This document shows positions 22,969 to 27,334 of a DNA stretch of 27,334 nt, one piece after another (position 1 is the stretch's first letter; the number at the start of each line of letters is the position of its first letter). The position numbers were made by a program, and so were the translations under genes. The notes under the pieces were generated by a model. The model searched no databases. It saw only the letters and a list, made by a program, of their open reading frames with translations, and had not been told where the DNA came from. This DNA comes from JAURVT01 sp049059935 (GTDB taxonomy: Bacteria > Actinomycetota > Actinomycetes > Propionibacteriales > Nocardioidaceae), in NCBI RefSeq assembly GCF_049059935.1, contig NZ_JBMGQR010000057.1, positions 1 through 27,334 of the forward strand, in the 5' to 3' direction.

Positions 22969-23184
22969 GGTGAAGGCGAACATGCCGGTGATGTCGCGAC
23001 CGACGATCAGTGCCTGGACTGAGTCCGTCCCCTCGTAGGTCGAGGCGACCTCCATGTCGGTCAGGTGGCGGGTGAGGTTGTTTTCCAGCAGAAGCCCGTT
23101 GCCGCCGAACAAGTCGCACCGCTCGAGGCGGTTGGCGCCAGGGAGTCGCAGACTGTCGATCTCGATGTCGGACTGCTCGATGGC
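22969..23184 (-). pseudogene. Decayed glutaryl-CoA-dehydrogenase-like acyl-CoA dehydrogenase fragment with internal deletion
   Basis: On the minus strand one frame reads a stretch ending in DSLRLPGANRLERCD and runs directly into LFGGNGLLLENNLTRHLTDM, EVASTYEGTDSVQ and ALIVGRDITGMFAFT. The second part is the C-terminus of the glutaryl-CoA dehydrogenase branch, with YEGTDSVQ around the C-terminal active-site region. The first part resembles the middle of the same family (the ...LPGANRL... loop), normally about a hundred residues or more upstream. The joint near 23113 therefore looks like an in-frame internal deletion. No start codon, N-terminus or proper stop is present: the frame runs on into unrelated sequence after FAFT. 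The fragment lies directly upstream of the hydrolase gene. Confidence 0.7.
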
Positions 23185-23270
23185 GCATGAACCGCGACGG
23201 GGTGAGAGCCAGATCTTTGATAGTCAACTCTGCCGGACTCGAGCTCATGGTGCGCGTGCTTCGTGCCCTT

Positions 23271-23296
23271 GAGGTTGGGAGTTCGTGCCCAACCTC
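23271..23296 (-). terminator. Perfect 9-bp hairpin, possible terminator of the GGDEF gene
   Basis: GAGGTTGGG (23271-23279) and its complement CCCAACCTC (23288-23296) enclose an 8-base loop. It lies about 100 bases beyond the GGDEF stop on the minus strand. There is no T-run, so terminator function is only likely. Confidence 0.45.
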
Positions 23297-23393
23297 CGAC
23301 GAGATCGCGACAGCAGACACAGCCGACCGGACCAGGGTCCGCCTGTGGCCGGTTGCGCTTGGCCCGCGCGCAAGGGTCCTATTACGCGAATGC

Positions 23394-24413
23394 CTAAGAC
23401 GCGTCGGGTGAGACGCCCTCGTGCGTCCTCCGTTCGACCTGCGGGTCGACCCACAAGACGCACCGGCCCCGACCTGCGGCTTTGGCGTTGTACAACGCGC
23501 CGTCCGCACGCCGCATCAGCTGCGCGGCACTATCGCCAAGTCGATGCTGGGCAATCCCGCATGACACCGCGGGCTCGGGTAGCGCTTGGACTGTCTTGCG
23601 CACCAGCGTCAACGCGTCGTCACCGTTCAGTCCGGGAAGAAGGAGAGCGAATTCGTCGCCACCGTGCCGGGCCAGCACGGCTGTGTGGGGCACCGCATCA
23701 CTCCAGTGACTACCCAGTCGACGCAGCGCCCGATCACCCTCTGCGTGACCCCACCTGTCGTTGATCGACTTGAAGTGATCCAGATCCATCAGCACTGCCG
23801 ACAATGCCGTTCCCGTGCGCTCAGACCCGGCTACCAGCTCTTGCAACGCAGTGTCGAAACCTCGTCGGTTGCGCAGTCCGGTCAGTTGGTCCTGGCTGGC
23901 GCGAGAAGCCCAACGGGCCAGACTCAGCGTCACCGCGGCGATCGCCACCACGATCACGTCCAGGCCAGCGATGTGCGCGACGGCGACGTCTCCGCGCGCG
24001 CCCAGCCCTGAAGTCACCCCCAGCAACGCGGTGCCCAGCTGCGCCAAGCCGTGGTGCAAGGGGAAGAAGAAGAATGCATCCATGGCGATGAACGTGATGA
24101 TCACCGCCACCAGCAGAGCCGTGGTCGGATCGGGGCTGACGACCGCTGCCGCCGAGATCATTGCCGTCGCGACGAGGACGACCGCGTGGAACTGCGCACG
24201 GCTGAACCTTGTGCCCCACCGAGCCAACGCCAGCCCGACCGCTACGGCCGCGGCCGCCATAGCCACCAACAGCCACCTTCGAGCTGACGAGCCGTCCGCC
24301 CCAGCGGCCGCCAGCAACCCCGTGACGCCCCCGCAGATGTAGAACGTCGCAAGCGTGCGCGCCATCAGGCTCGGTGTGGCCACCTCGGGCGTGGCGTTGG
24401 ACTTCACTGCCAT
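23394..24413 (-). CDS. Membrane-bound GGDEF diguanylate cyclase
   Basis: The 339-residue product makes c-di-GMP. About six hydrophobic segments (near residues 24-38, 46-64, 75-93, 98-117, 122-136 and 148-165) form a membrane sensor region, followed by a GGDEF domain (about 170-330). The domain opens DQLTGLRNRRGFD (175-187), has metal-binding Asp210 in MDLDHFKSIND, and an intact GGDEF at 251-255 in ARHGGDEFALLLPG, so it should be active. The inhibitory RxxD site expected just before is absent (PHTA at 242-245), suggesting no product feedback there. Start ATG at 24411-24413 has a poor ribosome site; ATG at 24365 (MARTLATFY) is an alternative that keeps all membrane segments. It is divergent from an EAL phosphodiesterase gene. 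Confidence 0.88.
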   Translation of the reverse strand: MAVKSNATPEVATPSLMARTLATFYICGGVTGLLAAAGADGSSARRWLLVAMAAAAVAVGLALARWGTRFSRAQFHAVVLVATAMISAAAVVSPDPTTALLVAVIITFIAMDAFFFFPLHHGLAQLGTALLGVTSGLGARGDVAVAHIAGLDVIVVAIAAVTLSLARWASRASQDQLTGLRNRRGFDTALQELVAGSERTGTALSAVLMDLDHFKSINDRWGHAEGDRALRRLGSHWSDAVPHTAVLARHGGDEFALLLPGLNGDDALTLVRKTVQALPEPAVSCGIAQHRLGDSAAQLMRRADGALYNAKAAGRGRCVLWVDPQVERRTHEGVSPDAS

Positions 24414-24676
24414 CTGATCGACAGGTCAATCCACCAAATGAGGTATTCGACACACAAAACCCAGGGGCCGCGACGCCGCCAGCGGCGCTCACAATCGCGG
24501 CGAGCAGTTTGGCGTGCATCCATCTGGCGAACTCTCGACCGGCACCACCCGCTTCAGCTGATTTACCTGACGGTGCGTCCACAGGGTCGTAATGTCGGCT
24601 GTACACCCGCATGTCCGACCGTGGACCTCACTGGTGCGGTCACCAGATGCCGAGGTGATCCAGGGGGCGGTAGCAA
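24414..24676. promoter_or_regulatory. Divergent GGDEF/EAL spacer with a leader hairpin
   Basis: This 263-base spacer holds the promoters of both c-di-GMP genes. A hairpin CTGGTG-cggt-CACCAG (24631-24646), extended by CCTC/GAGG flanks, ends 30 bases before the EAL start. A second short palindrome, CGCCGC-CA-GCGGCG, lies near 24474-24487. AGGGGG at 24662-24667 is the EAL ribosome site. No promoter hexamers are convincing. Confidence 0.4.
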
Positions 24677-25930
24677 ATGGTCCAGTTTCCTCCGCCGGGC
24701 TTGCGCTCGATCTACCAGCCGGTTGTCGACTTGCACAGTGGAGAAGTTGTCGGGTATGAGGCGTTGATCCGCGGACCAGTGGGAGGCCCTGGCGAGTCGG
24801 CCGCAGCTGTCCTGTCCTCGGCAACCAGCCGTGAGGAGTTTGTGGAGTTGGACTGGCTGTGCCGTATCAGCGCGGCCCGTGGGGCGTTGGAAGCTGATCT
24901 AGCCGCCGACCTCGCCTTGTTTCTGAACACCGAACCGGCCTCGTTCGCAGCACAGGCTCCCCGGTCAGCCAGGCTGTTGCACCAGGAGTACCTCGATCGC
25001 AAGCAGCCGGTTGTCGTCGAGGTGACCGAGCGAAACATTGCCTCAGATCCGCGGGCACTTCTGCACTACCGCGACCTGATCAGACGCAACGGTTGGCTCC
25101 TGGCAATTGACGACGTCGGATCCGACCTGGCATCCATCGCGCTGATGCCACTCATCGACCCTGACGTCATCAAGCTGGACATGTCGATGGTCCGAAACAC
25201 CCCCGGTCGGCGCACGGCGCAGATTGTGAGCGCGGTCCAGGCTCACGTGGAACGATCGGACGCCATCATCGTCGCTGAGGGAATCGAGACCGACCGGCAA
25301 CTGGACTTGGCCCGATCGCTGGGTGCTCGCCTTGGACAGGGCTGGCTGCTCGGACGCCCCGCACCACTTCCCACCTCCGCAGCGACATCGACGCGTGCAC
25401 GCGTCGATGACTCGACGAGTCGCCGCCATCAATGGCGCCGGCCCGTCGACAACCACGACCCCGTCACGCCGTGGGCGCTCGTGTCAGGGCACCCGGCAGT
25501 GCGAACGGCGACGGCTCCGCTGATCCGTGCCTTGAGCGCGCACGTCGCCGATCAGACCCGCGGATGCGGCATCTCTACCGTCGTGCTGGTCACGGGCCCC
25601 GGGGTGGACGACGCCACCGTTTACCGGGACATTGCCCAGCGCGCGTTCATGGTCGGCATCCTCGGCCCGCACGCTTCCGGGCTCGATCTCGACCGTGTCC
25701 GCACCGTTGATCTCGAGCCCGACGATCTGCTCGCCCGTCATCATTGTGTCGTGGTCGTCATGGCTCAGTTCGCGGTGGCGCTGTTGGCCGTTTCCGATCA
25801 AGCCGTAACGCCGAACAGCGAAGACCAAGAGTTCAAGTACGTGCTGACCTACGACCGCGACATCGTGGTCAGTGCCGCCCGCATTTTGCTGCGTCGAATC
25901 TCTGGGGCTGACGACTCGCTGCCCGTCTGA
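24677..25930 (+). CDS. EAL-domain c-di-GMP phosphodiesterase with C-terminal DICT-like sensory domain
   Basis: The 417-residue product begins directly with an EAL domain (about 8-230) and should hydrolyse c-di-GMP. Catalytic and metal residues all appear present: Glu28 in YEALIRGP, Asn84 in FLNTEP, the glutamates of EVTERN (115-120), Asp145-Asp146 in AIDDVGSD, Lys166 in VIKLDMS, Glu201 in AEGIET, and Gln221 in GQGWLLGRP. After a short Arg/Ser-rich linker, residues about 260-405 (SGHPAVRTATAPLIRALSAH, later LARHHCVVVVMAQFAVALLA) look like the DICT sensory domain often attached to EAL or GGDEF proteins in actinobacteria. Start ATG 24677 follows AGGGGG with good spacing. It faces away from the GGDEF gene and converges with the PAS-ANTAR gene. 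Confidence 0.86.
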   Translation: MVQFPPPGLRSIYQPVVDLHSGEVVGYEALIRGPVGGPGESAAAVLSSATSREEFVELDWLCRISAARGALEADLAADLALFLNTEPASFAAQAPRSARLLHQEYLDRKQPVVVEVTERNIASDPRALLHYRDLIRRNGWLLAIDDVGSDLASIALMPLIDPDVIKLDMSMVRNTPGRRTAQIVSAVQAHVERSDAIIVAEGIETDRQLDLARSLGARLGQGWLLGRPAPLPTSAATSTRARVDDSTSRRHQWRRPVDNHDPVTPWALVSGHPAVRTATAPLIRALSAHVADQTRGCGISTVVLVTGPGVDDATVYRDIAQRAFMVGILGPHASGLDLDRVRTVDLEPDDLLARHHCVVVVMAQFAVALLAVSDQAVTPNSEDQEFKYVLTYDRDIVVSAARILLRRISGADDSLPV

Positions 25931-26002
25931 GCGCTCATGCGGTCAACTGCCCTGGCATCGCCACCGGGCAACCCCGCTTGCAAGGGGGCGGTGTCGCCTG
26001 CG

Positions 26003-26668
26003 TCAGTCTTGGTCGAGCACGTCTTGAACTTCTCGGCGCATCTGGTCGTGTGATCTGCGGATCCCACTGGTTCTGCTGAAGTGCAGGACCACCTGTTCCG
26101 CGATGACGATCTCGCTGCTGTGGGCGCGGGCCGCTGCTTCGTGCAGCAGATCGTAGGCGGCGTCGTCGGACACGCCGAGAATCCCCATGAGCAGGCCGCG
26201 GGCCTGTGCGAGCAGGTTCAGCCGTTGTTGCACCGGATCGGTCTGATCGAACTCCGCGACGACGGCCGCGAAGGCACGGTCGAGCTCGCTGCGCTGGGAC
26301 GCCGGGGTCAGGTCGATGAGGTAACCGACGACAATCTGACCTTGCTCCTCGTCACCGTCGATGACCTGTCCGACACCGAGCACCGACAGTGTGCGACCGG
26401 CGCGAGTCACGATCCGGTAGAAGTGCTGGTAGGAACGTCCGCCGATGATCGATTCCATCACCGCGGCCATGGTGGCTCGGTCGTCGGGGTGCTGGAACGC
26501 CGTCAGGACGTCGGTCGTGACGGCCACGTCGCTGGCGAGCCCGAGCATGGACTTGATGTCGTCGGACAATGTCCACCGGTCGGCCCTGATCTCATAGCGG
26601 AAACCACCGGCCGGCATGTCCCTGCCGTGGGTCACAGCGCGGATGTGGCGCTCAGCTTCACCTCGCAC
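26003..26668 (-). CDS. PAS-ANTAR signalling/antitermination regulator
   Basis: The 221-residue product combines a PAS domain (about 20-125; FRYEIRADRWTLSDDI, later YQHFYRIVTRAGRTLSVLG) with a C-terminal ANTAR domain (about 140-197). The ANTAR part reads RLNLLAQARGLLMGILGVSD followed by AAYDLLHEAAARAHSS and EIVIAEQVV, the usual three-helix pattern. ANTAR domains bind paired small hairpins in nascent RNA and prevent termination; the PAS domain would supply the signal. Start is GTG at 26666-26668, with GAGG seven bases before it; ATG at 26617 (MPAGGFRYE) is a reasonable alternative. The gene converges with the EAL gene across 72 bases that contain only a weak possible hairpin. No kinase is adjacent. 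Confidence 0.87.
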   Translation of the reverse strand: MRGEAERHIRAVTHGRDMPAGGFRYEIRADRWTLSDDIKSMLGLASDVAVTTDVLTAFQHPDDRATMAAVMESIIGGRSYQHFYRIVTRAGRTLSVLGVGQVIDGDEEQGQIVVGYLIDLTPASQRSELDRAFAAVVAEFDQTDPVQQRLNLLAQARGLLMGILGVSDDAAYDLLHEAAARAHSSEIVIAEQVVLHFSRTSGIRRSHDQMRREVQDVLDQD

Positions 26669-27277
26669 GACACGACCTCATCACTGATTTGGAAGTCCGG
26701 CAAGGTTCCCGAGCCAAGTCGGGTAGCAACGCATCTGTACCTCGACGAGCTTGGACTAGCGAACCGGCCAAACCCCCAGGTCGCGTCGATGCACGTGCGA
26801 GACCTGCCAACTCCTCGTGCGTGTGCTCGAGCGTGGACGGTTCGACAAGATCACGGATCAAGTCCTGACCAACGACTGTTGGTCCGTGAGGGCCGCCGGC
26901 GCGGCGCCCGGTCAGCTGCCGGTCACGGCCACGCCCAGCCCTAGCAGTCGTCGCTACGGAGTTCATCCGACTGCCTCCCACCGAGTTTCCCAGGGTTCGG
27001 TCGCGCCGTTGCGCTTGTCTCGCTCAGCCGCGTCAGTCGTCGGGCAGACGCAAGCTGTCCGGCACCCCAACTTCGGCCCGTCGATCGCCGGAGTCCGCCT
27101 CGATCACGAGAAGTGGTGCTCCGGGGTTGTGGCGTTCGTGGCGCCCCGTCCCTGCAGTCAGCCGGGTTATTCGCTACCGCAGTTGGATGAGATTGGTTTG
27201 ATTTTCAACCAATCTGGGACGGGTGTGGGGCCGAATCACCGGTGACAGTCACCCACGACAGCATCTGAGGTTCCACC
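26669..27277. other. About 600 bases without a convincing gene
   Basis: I see no family-recognisable protein on either strand. A minus-strand frame from ATG 26966 (102 residues, starting MNSVATTARAG) has a good GGAGG before it and ends overlapping the PAS-ANTAR start, but its third codon positions are far less GC-biased than true genes nearby and no domain is recognisable. A plus-strand frame at 26817-27245 likewise looks non-coding. The 3' part should contain the promoter of the gene starting at 27278 and includes an inverted repeat at 27191-27214. Confidence 0.6.
27191..27214. promoter_or_regulatory. AT-rich 8-bp inverted repeat upstream of the last gene
   Basis: GATTGGTT (27191-27198) and AACCAATC (27207-27214) are perfect complements separated by 8 bases (TGATTTTC). 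The element is 63 bases before the start codon at 27278 and is strikingly AT-rich for this genome. It may be an operator overlapping a promoter. Confidence 0.5.
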
Positions 27278-27334
27278 ATGAGCATCACCACCGCCAAGCC
27301 CCGCACCAAGTTCTTCGCCGGCATCGCCGCGACC
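27278..27334 (+). CDS. Start of an unidentified protein (3' truncated)
   Basis: ATG 27278 is preceded by TGAGG (27266-27270) with seven-base spacing. The 19 visible codons read MSITTAKPRTKFFAGIAAT: a short basic segment followed by the beginning of a hydrophobic stretch. This pattern fits a membrane-anchored or secreted protein; chemoreceptors often begin this way, and c-di-GMP genes are nearby, but the fragment is too short to decide. Confidence 0.55.
   Translation, partial: MSITTAKPRTKFFAGIAAT

Larger units (their letters stand above)
22934..23393. other. Gene-free stretch around the pseudogene, with a hairpin
   Basis: Apart from the acyl-CoA dehydrogenase fragment (22969-23184), I find no supported gene. 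The remaining 23185-23393 has no ribosome-site-led frame of family character. A minus-strand frame starting ATG at 23248 (MSSSPAELTIKDL) lacks a ribosome site and crosses the fragment in another frame. A perfect hairpin at 23271-23296 is listed separately. Confidence 0.6.

Noticed and set aside
22931..23248. Minus-strand frame beginning MSSSPAELTIKDL
   Set aside because: It lacks a ribosome site and reads across the acyl-CoA dehydrogenase relic in the wrong frame.
23271..23296. Resemblance to a tRNA T-arm (GTTCGTG between paired arms)
   Set aside because: The stem and loop sizes are wrong and no acceptor, D or anticodon arms flank it.
26658..26966. Possible 102-residue minus-strand gene upstream of the PAS-ANTAR gene
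   Set aside because: Despite a good GGAGG site, its third codon positions lack the strong G/C bias of real genes here and no domain is visible; at best a relic.
26817..27245. Plus-strand open frame of 142 codons
   Set aside because: No ribosome site, no recognisable family and non-coding-like composition; it also runs through the inverted repeat at 27191-27214.
1..27334. CRISPR arrays, insertion sequences, integrases, tRNA or rRNA genes
   Set aside because: I looked for spaced repeats, transposase or integrase motifs and RNA-gene cores and saw none that could be supported.

Overview
This window looks like chromosomal DNA of a high-GC actinobacterium. By eye the GC content is near 70% and most codons end in G or C. 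Supporting signs are a mycothiol-type maleylpyruvate isomerase, a PAS-ANTAR protein, a c-di-GMP protein with a DICT-like tail, and an enhancer-binding-type activator whose sigma-54 contact motif is missing. A Nocardioidaceae-like genus is possible, but I cannot name the organism from sequence alone. The window opens inside one gene and closes 19 codons into another.

Region A (1-7675, + strand) is a compact operon for a CoA-thioester route of salicylate (or a related 2-hydroxybenzoate) through gentisate. It holds the 3' end of a probable salicylyl-CoA 5-hydroxylase, an NDP-forming acyl-CoA synthetase, a DhbE/SdgA-type aryl-AMP/CoA ligase, gentisate 1,2-dioxygenase, a fumarylpyruvate hydrolase-like FAH protein, a DinB-fold maleylpyruvate isomerase and a PaaX-type regulator. 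Several start and stop codons overlap by 4 bp (ATGA). The order of reactions would be activation, 5-hydroxylation, ring cleavage, isomerisation and hydrolysis to fumarate plus pyruvate. A strong hairpin closes the operon.

Region B (7736-14763, - strand) holds oxidative enzymes: two zinc alcohol dehydrogenases, two aldehyde dehydrogenases and a Baeyer-Villiger monooxygenase (BVMO). Perfect GC-rich hairpins split it into short transcription units. The BVMO is divergent from a large GAF/degenerate-AAA/Fis-HTH activator (14980-16698). The set fits oxidation of an alcohol or ketone to an ester or lactone and then to a carboxylic acid; the true substrate is unknown.

Region C (16709-21850) is a LysR regulator divergent from an operon of acyl-CoA dehydrogenase, CaiB/BaiF CoA-transferase, SDR dehydrogenase and quinone-oxidoreductase-like MDR. 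It could take an acid from region B into a beta-oxidation-like sequence. Region D (21892-22898, - strand) is a Dabb-fold protein plus an alpha/beta hydrolase.

Region E (about 22.9-27.3 kb) changes character. It contains a decayed glutaryl-CoA-dehydrogenase-like fragment, a divergent GGDEF/EAL pair for c-di-GMP turnover, a PAS-ANTAR regulator, a roughly 600 bp stretch with no convincing gene, and the first codons of a possible membrane or secreted protein. Codon third positions here contain visibly more A and T than in regions A-D, suggesting a boundary between a catabolic block and different flanking DNA.
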